NCBI GenBank assembly: GCA_946699065.1
Contig: CAMPDV010000041.1
Coordinates: forward strand, 682,001 to 746,000
Direction: 5' to 3'
DNA length: 64,000 nt
From: Loxodes magnus
Lineage: Eukaryota > Ciliophora > Karyorelictea > Loxodida > Loxodidae
The notes under the pieces were generated by a model. It was not told where the DNA came from, did not search any database, and worked only from the letters and a program-made list of their open reading frames with translations. Both the position numbers and the translations under genes were made by a program. This document shows positions 11,920 through 24,088 of this stretch, piece by piece. The first letter of the stretch is position 1. Every line of letters starts with the position of its first letter.

Positions 11920-12850
11920 AAAAAATGGAAGGCTTCAAAATGGGTTTCTATACCACCTCCTCGAAGAAAGAGAGGAAACCAGAGGCAAATCTTGGACAGT
12001 TTTCTTACACTTAACCTTAACCCTTTTCTTAATAATCTTACAACCTGGAACATATAGAACTATGAAGATCGGAAGCAGATTCAGAAAAGCACTCGTGCGC
12101 TTACTTCAATGTCGGAGAAGAAGACTAGAAAACAGGTGAAGTCTGCTTTGTACCAGGAGGTCTCAGAGTTCAATTCTTTTGGTCAGATGAGCATGAAACT
12201 GGTCATTAAAGTTGTACTAAACCAGCAGGAAGAGGTCAAAAAGCCAAGGAAGGACAATGAGAAGCTAATGCAACAACTTAACCAAGCAGAAGGAATAGAA
12301 TCAAGACTCATGTCATAGGAAAGAGAACTAAGTGCCTTTCGAAACATATCATAAAGTTAGAATAACTAATCCTAAAACTAACTTCAGAAGCAGACTGAAC
12401 TGAATAGTAGACTCGGAAAAATAGAAGATAAATTGCAAATTTTTAAGAAAGAATAAAGCAAAACTGGAGCTATACAAATGGAAATCGAAGCCTAAAAAGA
12501 GCAAATCCAAAAAGGAAAATAATTAAAAATCAAAAAAGAAATGTTTCTGCTGTGGAAGCATATGACATCTTTATCGGAAATGTTGGAAATTTTAATAGAA
12601 GTAAAGAAACTATTGGATAAAAGAGCAAAAAAAGAATAAGCTAGAATGAAAAGAATTTATTGTAACATGGATGGTTCAATATGCAAGATCAAGATGGAAC
12701 CCAATCAAGTAAAAGAAGGAAAACCTGGAGAAACCCGAGTTTTCAATCTCGCTAAAATTATACGACCCAAACTTTTATATTTAACAACAGGGAGCATGAA
12801 ATGCTGTTCTTCTGACAGGGTTGAAAATCCCTAAAACGGAAAACATCAAA
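11920..12850 (+). mobile_element. Degenerate gag-like coiled-coil/zinc-knuckle ORF
   Basis: Unusually G+C-rich for this window. One frame (roughly 11949-12480) begins PPPRRKRGNQRQILDSFL, then a long coiled coil (QVKSALYQEVSEFN onward). A second frame, shifted by one base, then carries a Lys/Ser-rich tract and a perfect CCHC zinc knuckle, C-x2-C-x4-H-x4-C (KCFCCGSIWHLYRKCW, about 12539-12585), followed by an aromatic tail. Coiled coil, basic tract and CCHC knuckle are the layout of retrotransposon gag proteins. The frame change and lack of a clear start suggest an eroded copy, although a frameshift during translation cannot be excluded. No reverse transcriptase, integrase or terminal repeats were seen, so this is a fragment at best. 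A cellular CCHC protein is the alternative. Confidence 0.45.
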
Positions 12851-13164
12851 TTAATAGTATTTAATATTATTATATTTAAAACAGAAGAAAAGGTTAATAA
12901 AGAATAGAAGCTTAAATATCTAAAAATCAAACAGGCTAATTATAAATAGATGCTAAAATAACTTATCATTTTTAACAAAATTTTAAAAGGATTAGTTAAA
13001 AAATTTGATTGCAATAAATAGAAAAATATATTGAGATAATAAAATAAATAAAAAAGTTAGAAATAATTAAGAAATAATAAATTAAAAATATAAACAAATA
13101 TAAATTTAAATTTTATTTTAGAGTCAATTATAATACTTAATTTATAATTTAACTTAAATCTTTT

Positions 13165-13182
13165 TAATAATAATAATAATAA
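13165..13182. repeat. (TAA)6 microsatellite
   Basis: Six tandem TAA units just beyond the end of the minus-strand gag-like reading frame. Confidence 0.9.
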
Positions 13183-13996
13183 TATACTTAAAGTTATTGA
13201 GGTTTTACATTTCCTGGAATTTCGACCAGTTCCTGCGGACATTTTTTTAAACGTGGGTGTGTTCCACGACCTTTTATGAAAGTGGGAGGTTACCACTATA
13301 GATTTCCAAGTGGTCTTGCGAAGAGTTTTTATTTATAAATCCCAGTTTGCGTTATCCATAGTTTGTTAAGTTGTCTTCATGTTCTTTTCTGCTCTTATTC
13401 GTTTATTCTCTTTCATTATCATCAGTTTCTTAATAAATGATTATTTGATTTGTAATATCAGCACAGTTTATTTTCTCGTTTTTATTTCGTTCTTTTTATC
13501 GATAGTTTATTTTCTATTTTTTCTAATATTTAAATGAAGTTCATATCGATCATTTCTTTTCCTGGGTTTTATTCTACTTTTGAGTATATTGGTGTTTTTT
13601 CTATTTCCATTTTCGTGTTATATTCAAAATTTTATTGTGACTAAGTTCAGAGTTCTTCTTCCGTTATCAAATTGCTTTGAATGAGCAGTCTTCTGAGTAT
13701 TAATAATTCGTTGTTTTAATCCTCTATGCTATTCATTAATTCCCTTATTTTTCTCCTTAATTATAAGCTGCTTCTTCATACTTTTAAATTAATTTTTACA
13801 TTTGATCTAATTAAATTTAAAGTTTTTGATCAGCTTCGTTCTTAGGCTATCTTGTCTCTATAGGTCCTACCATCACTTTACCTTCTGATGACGAACTTGA
13901 CTCCTCTCGTTGCTATTGTTTTTTCTAAATTTCTTTTACTGCTTTTCTCTTTAAGTTTTTAAGTTAATTCTTTGAGAGTCGAAGAGATTAATCCAT
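13180..13996 (-). mobile_element. Second gag-like coiled-coil ORF with decayed zinc knuckle
   Basis: Minus frame from the ATG at 13994-13996 (MDQSLRLSKNQLKNLKRKAV). A Lys/Gln coiled coil and Ser/Glu linker are followed by a second coiled coil; a one-base frame break lies in an A-run near 13730-13760. A basic tract leads to KLCWYYKSNNHLLRNWW (about 13420-13475), which aligns with a CCHC knuckle whose second and fourth Cys are now Tyr and TGA (Trp). Four TGAs are packed into about 15 codons here. The tail has a G+C-rich stretch (ending PQELVEIPGNVKPQQL). It faces the plus-strand copy at 11920-12850. No stop follows soon. The best reading is a decayed retroelement gag relic; a functional host protein is possible but less likely. 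Confidence 0.4.
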
Positions 13997-15789
13997 TATT
14001 TTTTAACTTAAATCTTTTTATTTTAAATGAATAGTTATCATTAAAATTTCTTTTCTAAACCCAAAATTATTTAATTTTATAAAATTGAAATAAAAGCTTA
14101 ATTATAATCCTTCTTCTAGAAAGATAAATAAAATATTTGAAAGAAAGGTATTTAAATATAGTAAGTTTCATTTAGAAAAAATCTATTTTAAGAGTTTAAG
14201 ATACATCCTTTATATATAGATAAATAAATACTTTAATTTTCTAGTCTATCAAAGCAAATTTAGATTTTTATTTAATATATTGAAAATAACTTTTAGTGCT
14301 TTTAAAATTATGAAGACTAATAGAAAATCAATTATATAGAAAATCGATATTTTGTAAGGCTGAAATAATTATCAGAGCTATGCAACTATAAAATACATGG
14401 TATTTTAAAAAAATAGTAAAAAATTACTGTTTTTATAATCACTTTAATAATTAGAGTTTTTGTAATTTTCTTTGAAAATAAAAATATAAGAAAATAAATA
14501 AAAAATTAATTTATAAGAAAAAGTAAGAAACTAAATAAGAAAAGCAAATAAAGAGGTATAATGTTTCAAATTATTAATTAAGTATTATTCTATTTACTTT
14601 TTATTTAAGAAATTATTTTGAGCAAACAATATGTAATAATTTTGGGAAGAAACTTGATATTGTTAATCATACATATATTTAAACTTTTTATGGGTTTAAT
14701 AGAAGTTTGAAATAATAATGATAAAAATTAAATTAAAACAAAACTAAGCATTTTCATAAAAAATGAATACCTTAGTATTAAGCTAGAATTTTTTTAAGGT
14801 TTACTGTTCTTAATATTTGAAGGAATTAATTTTAAGGTTTGCTTGATAAAGTTAGTAGAATGTAAATAATAAAACAATATAAGAATATATGAAAAAATTT
14901 GGTGATCACAAAGTTATGGGATCTTTATCACTATAGATATAATTAATTTATTATAAAGTTAGAATTATAAGTATATTTCTTTTTTTTGCATTTGAATATT
15001 GCTTACATCTATTTGTATATTTTCTAGTTATGAGTTTGCTCAAAAAATACTTTATTATAATTGTAAAAATCGATGCTAATACTTTGTAATATTACTTTTA
15101 TTAAGAAGCTTTAATTAAAAAAAGGTTATAACCAATCATAGTGAATATCTAGATAATATCTTTAAAGCTTTTTAGAGCATAAAGGCAATATATAAAAAAG
15201 AATATTTTTAAAATAGTTAATAGATAGCAATTACAAATGTCTAAAGGTATCAATAGCTATTATTTGTAAGAAATAAAGATAAAATATTTGCTTAATTAGT
15301 GGATTATCAATCATAAGTACTTTTAAGATAATTAATATTAATTATGCAAAAGTCAAATAAATGAAACTAAAGAAAAGGTAATTTTGTTTTTTTGACTATA
15401 AAATTTCTAGATTAAAAGAAGTAATTCTTCCAATTAAAGATACTCATAATTCTTAAATTTAAAATAAATTAATTAATAGTAATTATATAAGTTTAGTATG
15501 AATAATGTCATAGAACTCAGTAGTTAACTAAATTTTATATAAAAAATTAAATATACTATCTCATATTTTTATTATTTATACTTAAGAAAATATAGACTAA
15601 TAGAGTGGAGAAAATAAAGTCAATAGCAAGAAAAATGAAACGAAAAAATAATATTAATGGTCTTAAATAAAATGAAATTGTAAAATGAGATTAAAATAAG
15701 TTGAACTTAAAATATGAAGAAATTTGATAAATAATGGAGCAATTATTAATACTTATTAAGAAAAAAGGATTTACCAAATTTAAATTACA
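13997..15789. other. AT-rich intergenic spacer
   Basis: About 1.8 kb of very AT-rich DNA. A Lys/Glu-tinged plus-strand stretch around 15600-15780 runs into the antisense of the next gene and is probably chance. Confidence 0.45.
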
Positions 15790-16524
15790 TCATTGATTTA
15801 CATTCATCTGTCCATGAGCTACCAAATATTGCTAAATATTCTAAAGCCGGACCTACTTTGAAAATCTATCTGCATATGTCTTCTTTTGCATTGATTCTTT
15901 CCATCCTTCACTACCAACCGTGGAGGAACCAAGTCCACCCACTTTGTATTACTCATTTTTTAGTTTCTGAAAATCCTTGACTTAATAAGGCTCAAAATTA
16001 ACATATCTCGGCTTTTTTGAAAATTCAAGGTTGACTTCTTGCTTTTCGGACTATGAAGATTAGGGAGGATAATTGTAAAGTTAAATTTTTCTTTTTTTAG
16101 AGTTCATCTGGGTAAGAAAAAATCCTTGCTTAGCATGACACAATTATGGAGGCTCATTTGCATCTTTCAATAAAGGGTTAATTTAAGGTATCACTTCATG
16201 TGATATGCGCTTATCTACTTAGGAAAAATCCGGTTGATTCATTTCTAAATTTTAGGTTTTATAAAGTGTACTCAAATTATCATAAGATGCCATCATTTGT
16301 ATTGGCTGGTCTCTAAAGTTAAAATTGAATTTTTTATATTAGGAAGATGAAGCTAAGGCAGTCTTAGGTCCCTTGCTATCTTTAATAATATTCTAAGCAG
16401 TAATTTTAATAGGGCTAACATTTTAAAACTTAGTAACAGGCGCCTGGCATTCAAGATTATCAATCCCCAGCCTGGTAAGCTTCTAATTCCTATTCTTAAA
16501 TCTTTCTTTAAAAGTTTATGCCAT
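15790..16524 (-). CDS. Conserved-looking basic protein with C-terminal GGLG motif, 244 aa
   Basis: Uninterrupted frame from the ATG at 16522-16524 to TGA at 15790-15792, without internal TGA. The protein is basic and mostly disordered (Pro, Gln, Lys, Ser). Its C-terminal quarter has a distinctive block: a Pro-Tyr start, VKDFQKLKNEQYKVGGLGSS, a Trp about ten residues later, and a basic helix. Blocks of this kind (aromatic, Lys-rich, GGLG, then W) recur in ciliary and centriolar proteins as I recall them, so a microtubule-associated ciliary role is plausible, but no named family is claimed. No signal peptide or membrane helix is present. Confidence 0.7.
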
Positions 16525-18670
16525 TAAATATAAATTATCAAGCAGCCTTATAAACCATGTACTGAATTATTTCACATAGTTAAACAGTTAAACTAATTAA
16601 CGGTAAGCTTTAAATAAGTTAGATCAGTTCCAAATATATCGCTTTTTTATAGCTAGTTATATAGCTATATTATATATCAATGTAGAAGGCAATTAACAAT
16701 AAAAAACAAAAGTTTCGCTTTAAAGAGAGTTTAGCATGAAATAATAGACATATGCTCTATATGATAGCCATTAAACAAATAAATAGCAGTTATACAATTA
16801 ATACTTTATATTTCTATAAAAAAGTTTATTTTAGCTATAAACTAGAATTATCACAGTAGACAAAATAATACTTTCGTTAATAATCAAGCAATATTTAAGT
16901 TAACTTTAGACTAAATCTATTTAATAATAATCAGAAAGACGAATAAGCAACTATTCAACCACGCTAATGAAATCGGAACTTAATTTTTTTAAAGTTACAT
17001 ATAAGAAACAAAATATTATTAACTTGGTTCTAAGTTTAACTTTTTAAGATGCACTATTAAAAGTTAGAAATGATAAAGAAAAGTTCTTTATTAGAAATAT
17101 AACGGGGAAAACTATTTAATGATTATATTTATTTTATAAGTTTCATTACCAATTTACTTATCTAGCAACTACCTTATTAAGCTTTACGTTTTATTAAATA
17201 ACTAAATAAACTCATATGCTTATTTCTAGTAAAAGATCATACTAATTAAAGCTAAATTCTTCTAATTTTTTAATTATAACAAGAAAAATACTCAGTTTAC
17301 TTTTATAAATAAAGGATATATAATTTAAATTAAATAAGATAATAAAGCTAAAATTTCCAGATGTGCTATACTGTTTTTTAGGATTAAAGGTATTTTATGA
17401 ATTACTAATTTAATTTAATATTACTGAGAAAATAAAAATCATAGTTATAATTAAGTTAAGTTTAGTAAAAGCTTTAGTAGCAAAATTAGTTCTAATATCT
17501 CAAAGTGAGTTAATAATGAGGAACCTATAGAAATGATAGATTAAATTTCTTCTTTAAGGGTTGTTTTTAATATGGAGACTATATATTAGCAACTTTATAA
17601 GTAAAACTATATTAATTTTCAAAGGTATTAACTTATTATAAAAGTTAGGTTTTAAAGAGATAAAATTTATAATTAACTAAAAGTTCTCAATTAAAAAGGA
17701 TTTAAGAAGTAAGAGAAAATGCTTAATCTTTAATTACAGCTGTTTAAAGAATTACGCTCTGACAATTTTGCTAATTAAATTTCTTCAAATTTTAAATAAT
17801 TTAAATGTTTTTTTGACTAAAAATAAGAGAATCTAATACTTTAATTTAAAGCAGTATGATATTTTTAATTTATAGTACTATTATAAGAGTATCTGACAAT
17901 AATATATTCGCTTTAAATGATATTTGATAATTACAGCAATCTATTCTTTCATAAGAGCAAATTGAAGATAAAGTTATTTAAATATAAGGAAAGTAGCAAT
18001 TAAATTTTATATCTTACTAGTTCTATACTTTTTGTCTTAGCTTAAGGATTAGTTGCTAGATAAATGTTTAAGATTATCATATGTTCATATATCTCTCTTT
18101 AGTAACTGATAACAATATATTATTTAATTATCAAATAAAGAATTAGTTTCTTACTTTAAAATATAATAGAGATGAGATTAGCATATATAATAAGACTTAA
18201 GATTAATCTAAAGACACAATAAGAATTTGGACTAAAGCATAATTGTAAATACTAGAAGGCTATTAAATTTAAAAATTCTTTAATTATTAGCAAACTTAAA
18301 TATGCTAATGTAATTACTTATTAAGCATATACTCTAATTGTAATTAGTAAAACTTACTTATTACACTTTAAATTAAAAAATAAAAGATACAATTAGAAAA
18401 ATAGACACCTAGAGAACTACTTTAATCAAATATTTACTCTTAACTCTTCGTAAACTGATTGACTGGTTTTTCTTTCAACTTATTACTAAAGATTAAGTTT
18501 AAAATTTAAAGAGATAAAAAATCTTTGTTAGCAAATCAGAGCGAAAAGATTGAAAATCAAACATAAAATTTTTTACTCAATTCAAAATAAAACATTTATA
18601 CTTCTAGACTTTATCAAAAATATTGAAAATAATTGAAACTAAAAAAGTAATAAAATTGATTGAGAGGATA
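16525..18670. other. Long AT-rich spacer
   Basis: A plus-strand frame stays mostly open from about 17950 to 18650 but gives a peptide nearly without Gly or acidic residues, as expected from AT-rich noise. No supported gene. Confidence 0.4.
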
Positions 18671-19283
18671 ATGTGTAAACTGTAACAGAACATCAAAGAT
18701 ATAAAATACTCAGAGAAAAGCAAGAATAAGCAGTAAGAGATAAATTAAAAATACTCTTCTATCAGTTCGTATTTCGAGCAAAAGCTAAAAGATTAAGGAA
18801 GTTTTTTTGAACTTGCTCAATTAAGATTTAAAGCTTTGCTATAAACAAATTAATATAAAAGAAGATATTATTTTCAAAATCTTAAAGCAGTTCCTCCTTT
18901 AACTGGAAAACAAAATGAAGAATAGAAAAAGTGCTTATGAAAGAAGCAAGAAAATATGGGCAAAAGAACTAATAAAGAGCAGATATAAATAAAAAATAGT
19001 AAGCTAATTAATCTAATACTATCTAAAGCAAATTTATATTCTGCATTTTAGGGGAAATGTATAACTAATAAGTGAAATCATTATAAAATCCAAGTAGATT
19101 TTGAATAAATTTAAGAAAATACCAAAATTTTACTTTTAACCTAGTGAAAAGGAAGATCTTAAAAATAATAATTCTAGTGTTAAAGCCTTTAATAATATTT
19201 AAAATAAAATAAAAAGGCATAATGAAATTGATAGTAGAGGGTAAATTTACAATTCTTCAAATAAATAAAATGAAAGTAAATGA
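18671..19283 (+). CDS. Unknown basic protein, 198 aa
   Basis: Starts at the ATG at 18671 and ends at TGA 19281-19283. A 16-nt GT-AG intron at 18931-18946 removes the only in-frame TGA before the end and joins two stretches of coding-like composition, giving 199 codons. The first exon has YFEQKLKDQGSFFELAQLRF and KAVPPLTGKQNEEQK; the second ends in an Asn/Ser/Lys-rich tail with SEKEDLKNNNSSVKAFNNIQ. No domain is recognised. The predicted helices and positive charge would suit a nucleic-acid or cytoskeleton-binding adaptor. The call rests on frame continuity and residue composition only. Confidence 0.45.
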
Positions 19284-19818
19284 TTCAAAATTATAAAATT
19301 ACCCAGTTTTATTTAGTAATTAAATTAAAATTAGATATTTATACTAAACTTAAAGAAAGATTGTTCAATTAAAATACTATTTTAGTTAATCTCATTAATA
19401 TAAATACTATTTTATTTACAAGATAATAATCTTCATTAGTCTAATTATCTTGAACTTGCATATTAAAAAATATTAAATTATTACTATTTAGCTTCTAAGT
19501 TATATTACTATTATTATATTCCTTTATACTTAATAGTAATTCCCTTCATTTAGTTAATTATACTTAATATTTTATTATCTTTTCTTATTTTCTTTTGAAC
19601 TGCTTTGTGAGTAACAACTTTAAATAACTCCTCAATAATTTGGAGTTAAAGCTTTCTATTACTTTAATTTCTTTAACTATTGATATATCCAGAATTTAGA
19701 GCCTAAACTATGAAATTTTAATATTCCTATATGATGCTTTTATTTCCTTTTTCTTTATAAAGTCATAATAGATGATTTTTCTATTTTTTTAAATAAAGAA
19801 GCTTAATAAGAAATATAA
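19284..19818. other. AT-rich intergenic spacer
   Basis: AT-rich spacer that should hold the promoter of the following gene; nothing else recognised. Confidence 0.45.
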
Positions 19819-22095
19819 ATGACGTTACCTTCAATACATACTTTAAAAGAAATATAAAAAACACATAAAGAAACCAAGCTAAGAGAGCGTTTTAGTACAG
19901 CTTTATAAAAACTTTAGACTCATTCAACGAAGTAGGTAGCTCTATAAGAGATATCTCAGTTAATTATTAATCACATTTCTAACTGCTATTTAAAAATCTT
20001 CATTCAATGCTTGTAAAACGTTCCTAGAATCTAAGGGCAGAACAAAATTTCAAGGGAATTGCAAGTGTCTGTTATTGGAGAAATTGCTAAGATTTATGGG
20101 GAGAAAGATATTTTAGACCCTCCTCCTGTCAATCCTTTTAAATAATTGCTGAAATTATTTGAAATAGCTAGAACTTATTTAAGCGATAATTATGATGAAG
20201 TCTAAATTTCGGCTGCTAATGCGTTGTGTGATTTATATGAACATTGCCTTCCTAAGCATGATATACAAATATTACTAGCATTTGTACTTAATCCTCTGGT
20301 AAACGATATACAAGGAGGAGGAGATACAATTGGGTAGAATGGAAGTGCAAAGGCTCTTAATGTTTGAATTCAGCATTTGTGTAAGAACTAAAATTTTGGA
20401 TTACTCTAAGAGATTTTCCCTCCTATCATAACGCTTTTTCTTAGAAACAATGTAGATCTTCCTGATATTAACAGCTGTCTCTTATACCTTATTTAGACTT
20501 GTGGAATTACAAATATTTTGCCTCAAATAAAGCAAATTATAGATAAGATGCTAAATGGCCTTAAAGGTAAAAAGTATAAAAGCAAAGTGGAAATTAGCCG
20601 GATTTTAACATTAATAGCTGAGTAGTTGACAGATATGGCTGATAGAGTTATTGGGACTCCTCTATCAGATTATATTTTAAATGAAATAAGAATATTACAA
20701 ATGGACAAAGTTAAAAGTGTGCAAATTGCAGCTAAGCTTGCTGTTTAAAAGTGAGATCAATATAAGATTCAGCAGAATATTCTAGAAATGTAAAAGCAAT
20801 AAATTGGTATTAACGTAGGAAATGTAGACTTAGTCTTTAAGCAATAGCAATAGAAAATGTCAGGTATTGGAGATGTGAAACAGTAAGTTCTTGGAATTAT
20901 CTCTAAAAATTAAAGACTTTTAGAACCTGGAAGCTTAGAAGAAGAGAAGCTAAGATGATAAGTAAAAGATAGCGAAAAAATTTAGAAGCAGTAAAGTATA
21001 GAAAATATAAGGCAGATTAAAGATTAGTAAGACAGCTAAATCTAAAATAACAGACAATCATTAAGTCCTACAAGCAAGAACTTACAATCTAAATAGATTT
21101 AACCTTATAAATTTTAAAGAGAACAATATAAGATAATGAAAGAAAAGAGCCAGGAATTATATTAAGATAATAATGAGTAAGAAGACCAATAGTAAAATAA
21201 TTAGTAATATAATAAAACTGAACAATTTAATTATGACAATGATCAGATGTCTTTCTAGTAATCTTAAGAAATTACATTCAATCCAAATGTTTAATTACAA
21301 TAAGAAGAGGAATATTAGTAGGGAATCTAGAATTAAAAGAATCAATATCAGCAGAAATTTTTTAATAAATCTAAGTAAGAGCTTAGGAAAAAGCCTTCTG
21401 AGGAAGATTACAGAAGGAATAAAAGCTAAAATTGAAATGAAGCTTAAAAATTACCCAACTATCAATAAATACAAACTAATTAGCCTCAATTAAATTATTA
21501 GCAAAATAATAAGTTTCAAATGCCTAACTACTAGGACGAAATTCCTTAATAGAACTATCCTTAAAATTTTACATAATAGTAATAATATCAGTAGTCAAAT
21601 TAAGGTTTAAGAGAAAAAGAGGTTTAAAGCCTATCGAAAGCAAGTAAATAATGAGAGTTAATTTTGAATGAAGCAAAGTAAAACAATATTAATGAAAGTT
21701 ACTAATTAGCTCTTAACTCAGATGATGATTTGCATCTTATCAGATTAATGATCTTAACAGGCCCTGCTTTACATATATTAGATGGTCAATTGTAACAAAA
21801 TATATTTAAAAGGATAAATGAGATCTTAAAGGGTCATTTTATATATAAAGTGGGTTTGTAATGAATGATACAAGCGTATGAATTATAAAACTAAGGCTCA
21901 GATTTCTTTAGCGATCAAATAGTTTTTTAGAATACTCAGGACGTCTTAGAAGATATATCAAAGATAAAAACTCAATACTGCGAGTAAGCCAAATAGTTAT
22001 CATATCTAATAGCAGCACAAAATTAGACATTCCAAAATTAAGACATCAAATAGGAAAATTTCGAAGAAATAAGTGAAGAAAACTTTGAATTTTGA
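19819..22095 (+). CDS. TORTIFOLIA1/SPIRAL2-like microtubule-associated protein, 758 aa
   Basis: Intronless frame from the ATG at 19819 to TGA at 22093-22095. Residues 1 to about 310 are HEAT/TOG-like helical repeats (EISQLIINHISNCYLKIFIQ, VQISAANALCDLYEHCLP, VKSVQIAAKLAVQKWDQYK), the N-terminal array of plant TORTIFOLIA1/SPIRAL2 proteins that bind microtubules. A long Gln/Asn-rich linker follows; most of its Gln are TAA or TAG. Residues about 610-700 match the plant C-terminal domain: Trp, then an Ala/Leu helix, SDDDLHLIRLMILTGPALH, then a helix with a Trp (GLQWMIQAYEL). Trp codons in the repeats include TGA. The likely role is microtubule dynamics of the cortex or cilia. Both end domains in the right order make the assignment firm at family level. 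Confidence 0.85.
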
Positions 22096-22624
22096 TACTA
22101 AGTGTTTATTTAGCTTAACATTTTTATTTTTATTTATTAACTTACTATTAAAATAAAAATAGATTAGCTTATCTAATCTAAGTTCTAGAATATATTGATA
22201 CTAAATTTTAAATTAAAAATATAATCATAGATATTACTAAAAGCTAAGAATAGCAATTCAAAGCAATATTTTAATGATTATATTAAGTAATAAAAGCTAT
22301 ACTAAAATTATATAAGAAGCAGTTCTTCAGATAATTAAAAAAAGCTTTAGATATAAAAATTATTCCATTATAGTCATAACAAACTACTAATTTCAGAAGT
22401 TTTAAAATATTTACTTACTATTATTAAAGAAAATACTTCATTATTAAAAGAGATAAAATAAAATGATAATATTATAAAGCAGTTAATTTAACCTTTAAGT
22501 AACTTCTTTAGTATAGAAAAAGTAAGGGAGCTAAGATGAAAAATTGGAACTATTTAATTAAGCATAATAATTTTAAAGGATTAAGATTTAAAATTTAAAT
22601 TAATATCTTTATACTACTTTATAA
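22096..22624. other. AT-rich intergenic spacer
   Basis: AT-rich spacer between two plus-strand genes; it holds the catalase promoter, but no element can be pointed to. Confidence 0.45.
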
Positions 22625-24088
22625 ATGAAAAGAGTTCTCACAACTTCTTGGGGTGCTCCAATAAGTGATAATCAAAACGCTTTGACTGCTGGAGAAAATG
22701 GACCTATTTTGTTATAAGATCTTGCTTATATTGATAAAATAGCAAAGTTTGATAGAGAAAGAATTCCTGAACGAGTTGTTCATGCTAAAGGAGCTGGAGC
22801 GCATGGATATTTTGAGGTAACTGATGATGTAACTAAATATACAAAAGCTAAATTTTTAGGTAGAGTTGGCAAGAGAACTCCTGTTTTCGTAAGATTTAGT
22901 ACTGTTGCTGGAGAAAGAGGTGCAGCTGATACAGAGCGTGATCCAAGAGGATTTGCAATAAAGTTTTACACAGAGGATGGAAATTATGATTTTGTAGGAA
23001 ATAACACCCCAATTTTCTTCATTAGAGATCCAATGAAATTTCCCGATTTTGTTCATTCTTAAAAAAGAAACCCTTAATCCAATCTAAAAGATCCTAATGC
23101 AGCTTGGGATTTTTGGTCACATGTCCCTGAATCATGTCATTAGATTTCTTTACTATTCTCAAATCGTGGAACTCCAAATGGATATAGATATATGAATGGA
23201 TATGGATCACATACATTCAGATGGGTTAATAGTGAAAATATAAGCTTTTATATAAAATATCACTTTAAGACAGATTAAGGAATTAAGAATCTTAAAGCCA
23301 ATGAAGCTGAAATTTTAGCAGGAAAAGATCCAGATTATGCAACGAGGGACTTATTCGAATCCATAGTAAATGAATAATTTCCTTCATGAACTCTCTATGT
23401 CCAGATAATGACTGAAGAATAAGCGCAAGGGCAAAAGTTTAATATTTTAGATGTAACCAAAATTTGGCCACATTAAGATTTCCCTTTAATTAGAGTTGGC
23501 AAGCTAGTATTAAATAGAAATCCTATTAATTACTTCTAAGAGGTAGAATAAGCAGCTTTCTGTCCAGGTCATCTAGTACCGGGAATAGAAACAAGTAATG
23601 ACAAGTTGCTGCAAGGAAGGCTATTTTCCTATACAGATGCACATCGTTATCGTCTAGGTTCTAACTATGATTAAATTCCTATTAACTGTCCTTACATGTC
23701 TAGAGTAGCTAATTACTAGAGAGATGGCCTAATGTGCATTGATGGAAATAAAGGAGCAGAAGCAAATTATGAGCCAAATAGTTTTGAGGATGGTCCTAAA
23801 TAATCTAAATTAGTTCCGGATTTCCCAAGTAAAGTAAATGGAACAGTAGGAAGGTTTAAGCAAAACATCACAAGCAATGACTTTGATCAAGTAGGAGAGT
23901 TCTATAGAAAGGTTTTAGATGAAGAAGAAAGAACAGACCTATTAAACAATATTTTATCAAGTTTAAGAAAGGTAACAAAGAAAGAGACTAAATAAAAAAT
24001 GATCGAAATTTTTGCAAAATGTGATATTGAATATGGAACAAGAATTGCTTAGGGTTTAGACATGCTGCCTTAGCAAGCAAAGCTTTGA
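22625..24088 (+). CDS. Catalase, peroxisomal, 487 aa
   Basis: Intronless frame, ATG 22625 to TGA 24086-24088; the length is typical of small-subunit haem catalases. The catalytic His lies in [16 protein letters not shown], the Asn in [12 protein letters not shown], and the proximal haem Tyr in [14 protein letters not shown]. It degrades hydrogen peroxide to water and oxygen. The last three residues are Ala-Lys-Leu, a type 1 peroxisomal targeting signal, so the enzyme is probably peroxisomal and the final TGA is a real stop. Codon 255 is also TGA and falls in FPS-x-TLYVQ, where the family has an invariant Trp. The other Trp codons are TGG. This gene therefore shows both meanings of TGA. Confidence 0.97.

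Noticed and set aside
17950-18650. Long plus frame resembling helical repeats
   Set aside because: Interrupted by a TGA at 18551 and with spacer-like composition; only the part after 18671 is supported.
21173-21493. Plus-strand standard-code frame of about 106 codons
   Set aside because: Out-of-frame reading of the Gln-rich linker of the TORTIFOLIA1-like gene.
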